In this document: piece after piece, positions 23,802-35,425 of the stretch
How the letters are laid out: each line of letters begins with the position of its first letter
Numbering within the stretch: the stretch's first letter is position 1
Assembly: GCA_947685225.1 (NCBI GenBank)
Contig: CANTUV010000007.1
Span: 18,310,501-18,374,500, forward strand
Reading direction: 5' to 3'
Source of the DNA: Garcia nutans
Lineage: Eukaryota > Streptophyta > Magnoliopsida > Malpighiales > Euphorbiaceae
Length of the DNA stretch: 64,000 nucleotides
Translations under genes and position numbers: made by a program
Notes under the pieces: model-generated
What the model was told of the DNA's origin: nothing
The model's database searches: none
What the model saw: the letters and a program-made list of their open reading frames with translations, nothing else

Positions 23802-24770
23802 TGTAAAACCTTATACCCTATATACGTATAATACATATTTTCAGTATATGTAAAATATGCATATACGGCACAAAAATATCACAGACCAGTTTAATAAAAA
23901 TTTTCACATTTCTGATTTAAAATTTCAAATACTAAATATATAAAATTAAATATTATATAAACATTCTTTACTTATTATAGAAACCCAAAATAAACATTTT
24001 ATATGAAAATCTCTAGAAAAAATTCATTAGAGTTTTGTCTGTAATTTGGACATCCCAAAATTTATCAATTACAGAACATGTAGAAAGAACAACACTCCTA
24101 AATAATTTCAAATCACCATTTCAACCATACTCCTCAATTTCACCAAGTTTCTCAAATATTTATATATATATAATTTAGAACACATTTAAACCCCCAGTTC
24201 AAGTAACTTAACCCAAACATTCTTTTAGTTTACAGTATATAAAATCCAAAAACATGATATAATATACATAATACCCAAAATATATAATAACATAAAAAAT
24301 ATATATTCATGCTGCTAATAGTGTTTCTGATCTTGATATCAACTCTACAAGCACAACCACAAGTCGAGACCCGACCTGGTCTAGAAGAACTCTCCTGCTC
24401 AGTCGAATCTACCCTGTCACCTACGCGATGTAAACAATCATGCTAAGCCAAAAGCCTAGTAATACAAACTTGATAACAATAAAACTCAAATGCAATGCCA
24501 ATGCACAATGCATATGGATATCACATCATTCCATTTTCTCATACTTTTCAAATATTTTACAATCCACATTTCACATAAAAACAAACACAAACATGGGCCC
24601 AAAGATAACTAATATGCTATTCAAATTCCAGAGTTACTGTTTTAGTTTATAATGACATCATGTGTCTAGCCCCATAGGCAAAATATCAATGTAATAGTCT
24701 AACTAGGTCTAAGCTTACGACCCGATCATTTCACCCAGCCCAGCTTCAAGGACTTATTTTTGAGGCTTAC
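23802..24770 (-). repeat. 5' LTR of element B, first part
   Basis: Begins TGTAAAACCTTATACCC next to the primer site and is interrupted at 24770 by element C. It resumes at 44971. Together the parts total about 2.9 kb. Confidence 0.88.
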
Positions 24771-27761
24771 TGTAACATCCAAAATTTTTTGAAAATTTCT
24801 AATTTTTAGAAAATTTGATAAAATAAATTATAATTTAAAAGGATAAATTAAATTAATAGTTTTAAATGAAAAATGAAGGGATTTTAAATGAAAAAGTGGA
24901 ATATATATATGATATATATGCAAAATATACATATCATATATAAAAGTCAACACTTTTTAAAAGAAAAGGGTATTTTGGTAATTAAATCTTATAAATTCAA
25001 AATTAATAAAATAATTCAAAAACAAATTAATTTTGAATGGAAGAGGGAAATTAGAACTTTTAATGTATTAAAAAAATAATTAAATATTAAATTATTTTAA
25101 TATATATATATGTGGTTAAAAAAAACATGGAAAGGAAAGAATACTAAAAATCTTCTTCTTCTTCTTCTTCTAAAGAACCTGGCTTCCATGGATGTTTGAA
25201 GACCAAGGATTTTTCTTCTTCCATACTCCATAAATTGAAGGAATTAATAAGTTTCAAGTGGATTTTTGGTAATTTCCACAAAAATTAGTAAGTTTCCATC
25301 TCTTTTCTTTGAATTCCTTGGAAAATTAGATTATATGAGAATTTGGATTTTTATATAGTATGTTATAATTGTTGGAATTGGTGCGTATGATGTTATTTTG
25401 AGTAGTTAACAATGATTCTAAGGTTAGATTGAAGAGATGATGGAGTTTGGTTAAAGAATGGTGAAGAGAGAGAATTTAGGGTTATAGATTTTTGGGGTTT
25501 TGAAAACATGAACTTTAATTGTGCAAATTGATTCCAAATGAGTTTTTTTGATTCATAAACAAGTATTTTAAAGTCAAATATTGGATTTGGTGGTGTTGGG
25601 TTGGAGTTTGAGAATGGAAGTGGAGATTTAGGGTTTTGGAAAAGTGATTTTCCAAAGTGGTTGAATTGTGTGATTTTATTTGTTTAAGCATGTTGTTTAG
25701 TGTTAAAAGTGATGAATATAAGCTTGGAATGAGTAATGGATTGTGTTGGAATGGAAAACCTTCAATGGGGGAAGGTTATGCCATTTTTGAGATTTTTGTG
25801 TATAAGAGTGTATTTTTATTATGTAAATGATTTAAATGTATTAAAATATATTTTTAATAATATAAATAAACTTAAAACACTAATTTAATTGTAGTAAAAT
25901 GGAATTCCAATGTTGAAGTAAGGAAAGGCTAAATTTTTGGAAATTTGTAGGAGTGATGTGTAATTATGGTTTAATGTTGGAAATGCCATTAAATGTGATA
26001 CTAAATGATTATTTGCTATCACATTTGGTTTAGGCATTGAGGGAGGTTGATTTGCTTCATCCAAGTGGTAAAGGACAAGTTAGAAAGATTGGATTGAAGG
26101 TTGTTTTTAGCTTGCTTTAGGTTGCTAATGGAGGTATGTACAAACTTTGAATATAATGTTTATATTTGCATAACATTTGGACTTAACACATTTTGGTTGG
26201 AAAATGTGTTAAGCTACTTTGTTCATTGATTGTGTATGAATAATGTGCTATGACATTTGTAATGTCATAAATGTGTTAAATGCATTGTGAAAAGCCATTG
26301 ATAATGGCTAATTTGTGTAACATGTGAAATATGCATATTATGTGAAAATACCCAAAGTAATTGGGTAATGTGTTGTGAATGCAAAAATGAGATATTTGTA
26401 ATAATGAAAAGAATTGATATTGATAAAAATGAGAAAAATGAAAAAAGTGAGAAAAATGAGAAAGATGTGAAAAATGTGAAAAGTGAGAAAAAAAAAGTGA
26501 AAATAAGGCAATGTGCCTAGATTGAATATGTGACAAAGAGAAAGAGATTGATAATGAGAAATATGAATAAATCGTGTGCCTAGTATGTTATTCAATTTTC
26601 AGAGTTCTGGGTTTGGCAGCATGCCTATGATTGCCTACGAGCTAAACGCTGGAATGGTGAAAAGACTGGGTCGTAAGTCAAGCCAGCTGATAAATATGAA
26701 AAGACTGGGTGGTAAGCCTCAAAAACTGTAGCAGTCTAGCCGGGTTGAGGACCAAGATACTGGGGCTTAAGGATCTAGCCTGGTTGAGGTCCAAGAGACT
26801 GGGCCTGTTACATTATCCATGGATATATATATTGCCTACGGGGCTAGACACATGGTGTCATTATGGACTAAAGCAGTAACTCTGAAATTTGAATAGCATA
26901 TTAGATCATTTTTGGGCCTATGCTTGTCTTTATTTTACTGTGAATTATGAATTATGATACATTTGAGTAATATAATGTTATGAGTTGTGCTTATGAATTA
27001 TTTGAAAAATATAAGAAAGTGGATTGATGTGACATCTATATGCATTGTGCATTTGGTATTGCATTGAGTTATATTGTTATTATCAAAGTTTGTACCACTA
27101 GGCTTTGGCTTAACGCGATTGTTTCCATCGCCCAGGTGACAGGGTAGACCCAGTTGAGCCAGAGAGTTCTTCTAGACCAGGTCGGGTCTAGACTTGTATT
27201 TGAGCTTGTAGAGTTGCTATCGAGATCAGAAACACTGCCAGCAACATGTATATGTGTTTATGTTATTGTACATTTTGAGTTTTATGCATAATATATTATG
27301 TTTTGAATTTTACGTATTGTATATTGTAAAGAATGTTTGGGTCAATGTATTTGAAATGGGAGAGTAAGTGTGTTTTAAATTATGTATATCTATATGTATA
27401 AATGTTTGAGAAAATTGGTGAAATTGAGAAGTATGGTTGAGAGGGTGATTGGAAATTATTGAGAGTGTTTTCTTTTTGCATGTTGAGTAATTGCTAAATT
27501 TTGGGATATCCAAAATACAGAAAAAAACTCTGGCGAATTTTTCTCAGAGATTTTTATATATATTATTTATTTTGGGTTCTTATAACAAGTAAATAATATT
27601 TATTTTCTATTTGATTTTTATATATTTATAATTTTGAATTTTAAATTGGAAATGTAAAAAAAAATTAGTAAATCCGTCTGTGACATTTTTATACCGTATA
27701 TGTGTATTTTACATATGCTAGAAATATGTTTTGTACATATATAGGGTATAAGGGTGTTGCA
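24771..27761 (+). repeat. 5' LTR of element C
   Basis: 2991 bases, TGTAACATCC to GTGTTGCA. Contains a (CTT)n run near 25158-25172 and a low-complexity GAGAAAAATGAG-type zone at 26405-26495. Relative to the 3' LTR it keeps about 300 bases around 25240-25490 that are missing there. Confidence 0.92.
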
Positions 27762-27768
27762 TTTGTTT

Positions 27769-27780
27769 TGGTATTAGAGC
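27769..27780 (+). promoter_or_regulatory. Primer binding site of element C
   Basis: TGGTATTAGAGC, one mismatch from the initiator-Met-tRNA complement TGGTATCAGAGC (C to T), 7 bases after the LTR. Confidence 0.9.
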
Positions 27781-27933
27781 CTAGATTTGAGGTTCTCGAC
27801 CTAGGTGGGGATGATAGAGAGAGAAAATGGGGGGGTTTAAAAAATAGTTTTTAATTGTAATACATGCATTGGCACTGGCAGTTTCTAATCTCTGATATAG
27901 TATCTTCTACTTTGTTTGCAAATATAGGTAGTT

Positions 27934-28834
27934 ATGGCGTCTCGGCCGCATCAGGCTGCTGAGGGTAGTGCAGAGAGTGTGGCTCCATATGAGGGTAGAG
28001 ATGGAGCTAGAGTTGTATCTGCTGGTGAGGCATCTGTTTCTATGCCTGTGAGACCAGCAGCTGATGAGGTTCCGCCTGGCTGGGTATGGCATATGGTAGA
28101 GTTGTTGAGGCAGGCTCCAGTTCCGCAGCCGCCACAGCCGCAGCCAGAGTTGCCGGTGAGGCAGTATGATAAATTGAGAAAGTATGGGGCTAAGGACTTT
28201 GTTGGTACTACAGATCCTGCTGTAGCAGAGCAGTGGCTAGACCGGGTTTAGAGGATATTTATTCAGTTACAGGCTAGTCCAGAAGAGAAGTTTGATTATG
28301 CCAGATCTCTTCTGCAGAGAGATGCATATGATTGGTGGAAGACGGTTCCACATGCTCTGGATGATCCATCAGTCTTGACCTATGATGATTTTCTGCGGGA
28401 ATTTGAGTAGAAGTATACTCTGAGAGAGTATAAAGATGCAAAGAAGATGGAATTCCTGAGTCTGAGATAGGATACCAGGACAGTGATCGAGTATGATATC
28501 GAGTTTATCCGGTTGAGTCACTATGCTGGTGGGATCATTTCTGACGAGTTTGACAGGTGCAGGAGGTTTGAGGAGGGACTGAGACCCTCTATCATGTGCA
28601 TCATTGCAGGCTCTCGGTATCAAGATTTTTCCCAGTTAGTTGCAGCTGCCAGGAGTGTTGAGAGGGCATAGAGTCTTGCAGCAGCTGCCAGGGTTGAGGA
28701 GACCCCAGAGTGAGACAGGGTCTTCATCAGTGAAGAGAGGCCGAGGGAGACATTTTCAGAGGTTTAGTAGGAGTCAGGGGCAGTTTGGCAGGTCAGTACA
28801 ACAGTAGAGACAGAGGCAGAGATCTGCAGTTTCA
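27934..28834 (+). pseudogene. Element C gag, broken by stops
   Basis: The ATG at 27934 starts MASRPHQAAEGSAESVAPYE. A Pro/Gln-rich stretch (QAPVPQPPQPQPE) and the gag core follow (YDKLRKYGAKDFVG, EFIRLSHYAGGIISDEFD). In-frame TAG codons lie at 28249, 28408, 28468 and 28669; at three of them element A has CAG or CAA (Gln). A small deletion near 28700 shifts the frame relative to A before the zinc knuckles. Function would be RNA packaging and particle assembly, but this copy cannot make full-length protein. Confidence 0.9.
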
Positions 28835-29968
28835 GTGGCTAGTGCTCTGACCCCAGTGGCTCAGAGACCTACTCCACTTACTTGCATTCACTGTGGTAGA
28901 GTACACGGAGGTGTTTGCTGGTGGAGAGGTGCTTCGGGAGTGTGTTTTAGATGTGGGTCATCAGACCATTTTATCAAAGATTGTCCCGAGGCACCAGAGG
29001 TTAGGCAGGCAGATACTGCATCTTCTCGACCCAGTGTCAGAGGGGGTCGTGGTGGCAGAGGTTTTAGTAAAGGTGGTCGCCATGGGTTTAGTCAGAGAGG
29101 AGGCTCTACATCCGGAGGCAGTAAGCCAGATGAGGCTGGGCCATCTCAGCAGGTTTATGTGATGCAGAGGCACCCGAATGCTTCAGCCATCATTGCGGGT
29201 CCATTTTCTTTTTTTGGTATTTCAATCCTTGCTCTATTAGATCCTGGATCTACGCATTCATACATAAGTGCATCCATCTTGCCTGTGACTGAATTGCATT
29301 CTAAGTCCCTAGGATTTGATGTCTTTGTGAAAAATCCTTTAGGGCATAGTGTTGTGGTGAGCAGGGTGCACCGAGATAGTCTAGTTGTTGTTCAGGATGA
29401 GGAGTTTCTCAGTGACCTGATTGAGATGCCTTTCAGGGAATATGATCTAATTTTAGGTATGGATTGGTTATCCAAGCATGGGGCTGTGGTAGACTGTCAG
29501 AAGAAATGTGTTACTTTGAGAACATGGGATGGTAGGGATGTTATAGTATCTAGTGAGCATAGGTATCTTTCATCTATGTTTGTTTCAGTTGTTTCAGCTG
29601 GGAGAATGATTCAGAAGGGATGTGAGGCTTATCTTGCTCATGTTGTAGATACTAGAGTAGTGGGATCCCTGCTTGAAAGTATACCCACAGTTGCCGAGTT
29701 TCTAGATGTTTTCCCTGATAAGTTGCCAGGGGTACCTCCTGAGAGAGAAGTTGAGTTTGGTATCGATTTGTTGCCTGGTACCACTCCTGTCTTTATTACC
29801 CCTTATCGGATGGCACCTGCTGAGTTGAGAGAGTTGAAGGTGCAGTTGCAGGAGTTATTGGATAAAGGGTTTATCCGCCCTAGTGTGTCCTTGTGGGGAG
29901 CGCCTGTGTTGTTTGTGAAGAAGAAGGATGGCACCATGAGATTGTGTATTGACTGTGATAGAGGTTAG
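28835..29968 (+). pseudogene. Element C zinc knuckles, protease and start of RT
   Basis: An open stretch of about 377 codons carries knuckles CIHCGRVHGGVC and CFRCGSSDHFIKDC, a Gly/Arg-rich region, aspartic protease (ALLDPGSTHSYIS, DLILGMDWLSKHG) and the first part of RT (RPSVSLWGAPVLFVKKKDG, RLCID). Right after RLCID (about 29953) the sequence jumps to the region encoding TVIEVRSFL, in another frame. Comparison with A shows loss of about 0.5 kb covering the RT palm, including FIDD. The apparent terminal residues are junction artefacts. Confidence 0.92.
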
Positions 29969-30698
29969 AAGTTTTCTGAGATTGGTAGGCTATTATCGTC
30001 GATTTGTGAAGGGTTTTTCTATAATAACTACACCACTGACCAAATTACATCGAAAAGGAGTTAAATTTGTGTGGACAGATCGGTGTCAGGCGAGTTTTGA
30101 GTAGCTGAGGGAGATGTTGACACAAGCTCCTGTCCTTGCCCTGCCTGTGGAAGGTAAACCATATGTGATATATAGTGATGCTTCACACAATGGTTTAGGT
30201 TGTGTTTTGATGCAAGAGGGTAAAGTCATTGCTTATGCCTCTCGACAGTTGAAACCGCATGAGTTGAATTATCCAACTCATGATTTAGAATTAGCAGTAA
30301 TTGTCTTTGCCTTGAAGATTTGGCGGCATTATTTGTATGGAAAAAAGTGTTTCATTTATACAGATAACAAGAGTTTGAAATACCTGGGTGTTCAGAGAGA
30401 GCTGAATCTTCGGCAGAGGCAGTGGTTAGAGTTGATTAAAGACTATGACTGTTTGATTGATTATCATCCTGGTAAGGAAAATGTTGTTGCTCATGCCTTG
30501 AGTCGGAAATCTTTGGCAAGTTTGACTGCTTATTTGCTCTCGTTGCTTGTTGAGTTGAGAGCATTGCATGCTAGATTTGAGTCTTCTGATGATGGTGCTT
30601 TGATGGCTCAGTTGCGGTTGAGGCCAGTCTTGTTAGATCATATTAGGGAGGCTCAATTAGCAGATGAGAGAATTCAGAAAATTGTGCTGGTTTGTTAG
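29954..30698 (+). pseudogene. Element C RT connection and RNase H
   Basis: After the deletion the frame reads EVRSFLRLVGYYRRFVKGF, then an in-frame TAG at 30102-30104 (Gln in A), then an open stretch of about 194 codons with RNase H motifs (YVIYSDASHNGLGCVLMQ, LELAVIVFALKIWRHY, FIYTDNKSLKYL) and DYHPGKENVVAHALSRK. The second catalytic Asp motif TDHKS is TDNKS here, and the DALSR motif is HALSR, so the domain may be inactive. It ends at TAG 30696-30698. Confidence 0.9.
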
Positions 30699-31621
30699 AA
30701 AGGGGAAAGTCAAGACTTTTATGTGAGGGATGATGGCAGTCTATGGTACAGAGATAGATTGTGTATTCCTGATGATGCGGAATTGAAAAGAATGATATTA
30801 GAGGAAGCACATCAGTCACTTTTTGCTATGTACCCTGGGAGTACCAAGATGTATCAGGACTTGAAGTGACATTATTGGTGGTCAGGTATGAAGAGGGACA
30901 TAGCAGAGTTTTTATCCAGAAGTCTCACTTGCCAGAAAGTGAAGGCTGAGCACCAAGTTCCTTCAGGATTGCTCCAACCTTTATCAGTGTCAGAGTGGAA
31001 ATGGGAGCAAGTGACAATGGATTTTGTGACTGGACTACCTTTGACTCAGAAGAAGCATGATGCAATCTGGGTGATAGTTGATCGGATCACAAAGACAGCT
31101 CATTTTGTTCCAGTTTGGATGGATTTTTCTCTTGAGAGGTTGGCTGAGCTGTATATCAATGAGATAGTCAGGTTCCATGGAGTCCCAGTTTCTTTGGTGT
31201 CGGATCGAGATCCCCAATTTACTTTGAGGTTTTGAAAGATTTTGCATAATGCTCTAGGTTCTCGATTGCATTTTAGTACTGCTTTCCATCCTCAGACAGA
31301 TGGACAGCCAGAGAAAGTGATACAGATTCTGGAGGATATGTTGAGGAGCTGTATCATTGATTTTGCCGAGAATTGGGATAGATTTTTGCCATTAATTGAG
31401 TTTGCTTATAACAACAGTCATCAGTCGAGTATTGGGATAACTCCTTATGAGGCTTTATATGGTAGGAGATGCAGGACACCTTTGTGTTGGGATAAAGGTG
31501 GAGAAGGTAAACTGGTTGGTCCCGATTTGATTAAGGAAACAGAGGAGAAAGTGAAGGTGATTTGGAGTAGTTTGAAAGCAGCTTCAGACCGATAGAAATC
31601 TTATTCAGATTTAAAGAGAAG
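30699..31621 (+). pseudogene. Element C integrase, N-terminal and core
   Basis: The frame continues through the zinc-binding region with TGA at 30867-30869, then 30888-31235 (MDFVTGLPLTQKKHDAIWVI, SLVSDRDPQF), TGA at 31233-31235 (Trp in A) and 31242-31595 (HPQTDGQPEKVIQILEDML, YEALYGRRCRTPLCW), ending with TAG at 31593-31595 (Gln in A). Element D then interrupts at 31621, inside the Lys-Arg-Arg-Asp-Ile segment. The catalytic Asp, Asp and Glu residues are kept. Confidence 0.9.
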
Positions 31622-33028
31622 TGTTGTCCCAAGATGGCAACCAAGAGGGGGGGGGGTGAATTGGTTTCCTCACGAAATGATGGCAAATTAAAAAACTCAA
31701 CAAACACAAATGCGGAATAGAAAGTTGGTTGAGTAATGAAAGAAAGAAAGAACACACAAGATTTATAGTGGTTCGGATTTACCTCAATCCTACATCCACT
31801 TCCTTAACAACTTGTTAAGGTTCCACTATTCTTTGAAGTTTTTACAAGCTCACTTCCAACTTTGGTGTTTTCACAAGTTCACACCTAACTTCAAAAGTGT
31901 TTTTCTAAGGCTCACACTTACAACCCAATCAAGAGTTTTACAAGGCTCACTCTCACAACCCAAGTGTTTCTCAAGCTTACACTCAAACTTATACAATGGT
32001 GTTTTCAATGATCACACCTAACATTCATTACAATTTAATTGTAAGTTTAAGTAAAAGAAAATTTGTTGCTTGGCTATGAAAATCTGATTTCTTGATTGTT
32101 CTTTTCACTTCACTATTTGTTTTCTCATAGAGACATTGTATTTATAGCCAATGTGGTCTTACTAGCCGTTATTGAAGTTTTGAATAAAGTCTTGGCAGAA
32201 TAGACCTTCTGTACTTAAACTGTCCGAAGCACTTCGCGGTCGCCCTTCATGCAAGGATGGTCGCGCTCATGCTTCTCTCGGTCGTCCTTTAACAAGGGAT
32301 GGTCGCTGCTTTTGAAAAAGCTACAACGGTCGAATTTTAGTGCTCTGCAGCTGGAATCTTGTCCATGCTGTGTTTGTCGGACCGTTTCTTGCCCATGCTT
32401 TGTTTGTCGGGACGGTCGCGCCAAGCAGAGGTGCGGTCGCCCTTTTTGAATCTTCAAGTGGGTTTACAACGGTCATATTACGTGTCATTCTCTGACAGAG
32501 CAAAACTGAATGTCCGCCATAATTTGAATCTCGCGGTCGCCCTATGCAGAATCTCGCGATCGAACTCACAGTTTCGCGTCGAACTTCTGGACGCACCTGT
32601 GGACGCGAACACTACTGTCTCTTTGAGCAATTTCTTCTTGAATTGTTGGGCGGTCGCGATTCTGAATGGGCGGTCGCTAAATTGATTAGCGAGGTTGAAT
32701 CATTCACCGTTCTTGTCACCGCGAACCTTACTGTGATTGTAATGATTTAAGTTCCTTGAGTAGCGGTCGGGCAAGTATTTTGGACGGCCGCCATTCTTGA
32801 GGCGCGGTCGCGACTGAGGTCGAACTTCTGACCGCGAAACCTACTGTGATAAGGTTTCATTCTGTAATTGCATGTAGCGGTCGTATTCTGGTCTGGTGCG
32901 ACTGCTAGAATTGTTCTGTCTTGCTTTACTTAAGGCAACCTAATCCTGCAACAAGATTCTTAAACACAAGTTAAATAGATCATCCATTTGAGTTGTCAAG
33001 GATCAAAATAGAGATCTTTTGTCTATCA
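31622..33028 (-). repeat. 3' LTR of element D
   Basis: 1407 bases from TGTTGTCCCAAGATGG to GTCTATCA on the + strand. Carries a minus-strand TATAAATA at 32139-32146 and GCGGTCGC-type motifs at about 32237-32900. Short frames in it on both strands are not genes. Confidence 0.93.
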
Positions 33029-33280
33029 ATCTCCCCCATTTTGACTTTGACAATTCAAATGGAATGATGAAAAAATAATAAGTCTAAAATGCTCCCCCTT
33101 GATTTATGCATAAGTCATGATTAAGAGCATTGTGATAATCTTGGTGCATTAGGTTATGTTTAAACAATTCATTGTACTATTTTCTCCCCCATTGTTTCTC
33201 CCCTATTATGTTTACTGAGTTTCATTCCATTATGTTGTTATTTTCTCATTCCATTATGTTGTTATTTTCTCCCCCATTGT
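33029..33280 (-). promoter_or_regulatory. Cluster of polypurine tracts of element D
   Basis: On the minus strand AATGGGGGAGA-type tracts occur next to the 3' LTR (33031-33040) and again at about 33091-33100, 33183-33192, 33197-33205 and 33269-33278, with a 24-base duplication (ATTCCATTATGTTGTTATTT core) at 33226-33268. Multiple tracts are a reported Sirevirus hallmark. Confidence 0.8.
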
Positions 33281-33485
33281 CATAGGCAAAATAAATCAAA
33301 TGTTTAAACAAATGTGTCTTCCATTGGATAAGATATTAAAAGCAACAATCAAAACAACAACAAATAAGGAAAAACAAATAACATTTGAAACAAACATGTT
33401 TATTAAGGATAGAGAAAAGTACAAAGGCAGAAAATAAAGCAATAATCATATGAAAATGCAAACAATAGAGACAAAAAGTTTTAAG

Positions 33486-34883
33486 CTATTTAGAGTCATC
33501 ATCTACATCTAGTTCTTCTTCAACTAAAGGAGCTTTTCCTTTATCTTTAGGAGCAACAGAGGCAGAGCTAGTGCTGATGGACTCTTCTTCTTCAGGAATG
33601 CTTTGGGTATGATCACTTATATCCCAATCTTCAAGGTTGCACTGAGGCAAGTCCAATTTTCCTTGCATGTCATAGAGATCATGGTGCATATGAGATATAA
33701 GGTCAATTCTCTTGTTCAAGTGCTGAAATCTCTTGGAGACACTTTTCTTGAACTTGGAGAATTTCCTGGAAAGAGTTTTGATAGCTTGGAGGATGAGTTG
33801 AGTGGATGATGAAGTAGTTTCTTGAGCAACTTTTGATGAAGTTGCTTTTGGAGGTAATTCCACAGCAACTTCAACTGAATCTCCTTCTTCCTCAATTGTA
33901 TATCTTGGCCTCTTCTTTTGTTTATCCATTACTCCTTTCTTGCCAAAGTAGTATACATATGATCCTTCAATTTTCCTAACACATCCAGCATGCTCTAAGT
34001 AATCTATTGTGATAGCACTGGAAGCTAGAGTGAAAGGGTTTCTCAAGGTAGCTAAGTTCAAATCATTCAGAAGGTTTAGGTGCCTAGCTATTTGAGTAAC
34101 TTGAGAGGATAGGAAGAATGTACCAGTTCTTGTAACAGCATGATGAAAGAAGGTGTCTATCAAGAACTTGGTGGAGTTTATTTTGATGTTATGGGTGAAA
34201 GCATACAAAAAGATGAGGTCTCTTTTGGTGACTTTCTCATTTCCATCTGCTCTTTGGTGGATGGTATAAGTGATAATCCTATGGAGCATCCAGTGGGTGA
34301 GAGTTTTGATATGTCTGGCTTTGGATTCTTTTTCAAAGGAAGTTTCAATGGAAATTTCTTGCCAGAAATCAGAAAGGGTTAGGTTGGAGAACATTTGGTC
34401 ATTGTAAGAGGTTATACCTTCAGAAGGGAAGTTCCAAATGCTACCAAAATCTCCTAGAGATAGGGCTTGGTATTGATCAAAGAGCTTAAATCTAACTCCA
34501 TACCACCCTAGTGCAGAATTTGCACTCTTTTCTATTTGAAGAGACATCAGAAATTCTTTGCTAAGACTAGAGTAGCCTACCTCTTCTGGAAAGACAAATT
34601 TTCTCCATCCAAGGACATCCAACAATCTCTCAATTTCGTCCTTGATGCCCAATGCAGAAAGCATTCCACCAAAAGGTGATTTGGTGCCTTCAACCTTCTT
34701 TTTCTTAAGCATAGCATACCTAATGTCTTCCTCAGAGGTTTGGTGGTGAGGTTTGTGAGTTTTCTCACCTCTTTTGGATTGAGGAGGAGATGGAGGTTCA
34801 ACAATAGGTTCTCTAATGGTGATTCCTGGAACTCTCTTGGCTTGACCCTTAATTTTGGAGGTGGTTTTTCTTTCGGGAGCCAT
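33486..34883 (-). CDS. Extra ORF of Sirevirus-like element D (plant transposon-protein-like)
   Basis: An intact 465-codon ORF begins at ATG 34883, downstream of pol, where some Sireviruses carry an envelope-like gene. The N-terminus is basic (MAPERKTTSKIKGQAKRVPG) with Pro-rich stretches; residues about 85-310 form an alpha-helical-looking domain (LGWRKFVFPEEVGYSSLSKE, ALSLGDFGSIWNFP, LTHWMLHRIITYTIHQRADG, RDLIFLYAFTHNIKINSTKF); residues about 365-410 look like a coiled coil (ILQAIKTLSRKFSKFKKSV); the tail is acidic. I see no clear signal peptide or membrane helix, so it does not look like a fusion glycoprotein. From memory the middle domain resembles the ORF1/putative plant transposon protein family seen in Athila-type elements; this needs a profile search. 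TATTTAAG at about 35012-35020 (minus strand) could serve as its own TATA box. Function unknown. Confidence 0.8.
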   Translation of the reverse strand: MAPERKTTSKIKGQAKRVPGITIREPIVEPPSPPQSKRGEKTHKPHHQTSEEDIRYAMLKKKKVEGTKSPFGGMLSALGIKDEIERLLDVLGWRKFVFPEEVGYSSLSKEFLMSLQIEKSANSALGWYGVRFKLFDQYQALSLGDFGSIWNFPSEGITSYNDQMFSNLTLSDFWQEISIETSFEKESKARHIKTLTHWMLHRIITYTIHQRADGNEKVTKRDLIFLYAFTHNIKINSTKFLIDTFFHHAVTRTGTFFLSSQVTQIARHLNLLNDLNLATLRNPFTLASSAITIDYLEHAGCVRKIEGSYVYYFGKKGVMDKQKKRPRYTIEEEGDSVEVAVELPPKATSSKVAQETTSSSTQLILQAIKTLSRKFSKFKKSVSKRFQHLNKRIDLISHMHHDLYDMQGKLDLPQCNLEDWDISDHTQSIPEEEESISTSSASVAPKDKGKAPLVEEELDVDDDSK

Positions 34884-35011
34884 TGAAACAGAAAGAACAG
34901 AAGAGAGCAGGAAAACAGAGGTTCAATTGAATGACAGATGATGAGGAGAAGATTTTAGGGTTTCAGAATGTTTTTAGAAGCAAAATATCAAATAAAATTA
35001 TTTATTATGCT

Positions 35012-35020
35012 CTTAAATAG
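35012..35020 (-). promoter_or_regulatory. Possible TATA box for the extra ORF of element D
   Basis: The minus strand reads CTATTTAAG about 130 bases upstream of the ATG at 34883, in AT-rich sequence just downstream of the motif cluster at 35104-35335. Functional role is inferred from position only. Confidence 0.35.
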
Positions 35021-35103
35021 ATGAAATAACGAAAATAGCCGTTTATGACTATTGAAAGTCAAGATTTGCGACCTGTCACACAGCCAACGGTTATAAATTT
35101 TCG

Positions 35104-35335
35104 AGCAGAGTGTACAGGGTGCGGTCGCACATTGAACAAGGTGCGATCGCGAAATGAGGTCTAGCGACCATTTTCAAGATAAGTACGCTCGCGAGAGAAG
35201 AAATTGGTCGCGCACACAATTTTCTCGACCGCGCACAGAATTTTCTCGACCGCGCACAGAGTCATTAGTTTGAATGAAACTGTCAGACAAGATAGCGATC
35301 GCGAAAGGACTCTGGAGCGACCGCTAAAGACTTAA
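35104..35335. repeat. GCGGTCGC-type motif cluster between pol and extra ORF of element D
   Basis: About nine copies of GCGGTCGC, GCGATCGC, CGACCGCGC or close variants in both orientations lie within 230 bases of otherwise AT-rich DNA. The same motif family fills the LTR upstream of its TATA box. Confidence 0.8.
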
Positions 35336-35425
35336 AAATTGAAAGATTCATGGAAAGATAGAAAATATTTCTAGAGTGTTAAGAACCATTAAATTCATGC
35401 ACATAGAAACTTCATTGATAGGCAA

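Noticed and set aside
26276..26595. Minus-strand frames with repeated Phe-Ser-His
   Set aside because: They are translations of a GAGAAAAATGAG low-complexity zone in the C LTR; the same occurs at 43537-43839.
32215..32750. Frames on both strands in the D LTR, repeated at 40986-41521
   Set aside because: They are LTR sequence made GC-rich by GCGGTCGC motifs, with no gene-like domain.
33603..34382. Plus-strand frames across the extra ORF of D
   Set aside because: Antisense shadows of an intact 465-codon ORF with better domain content.
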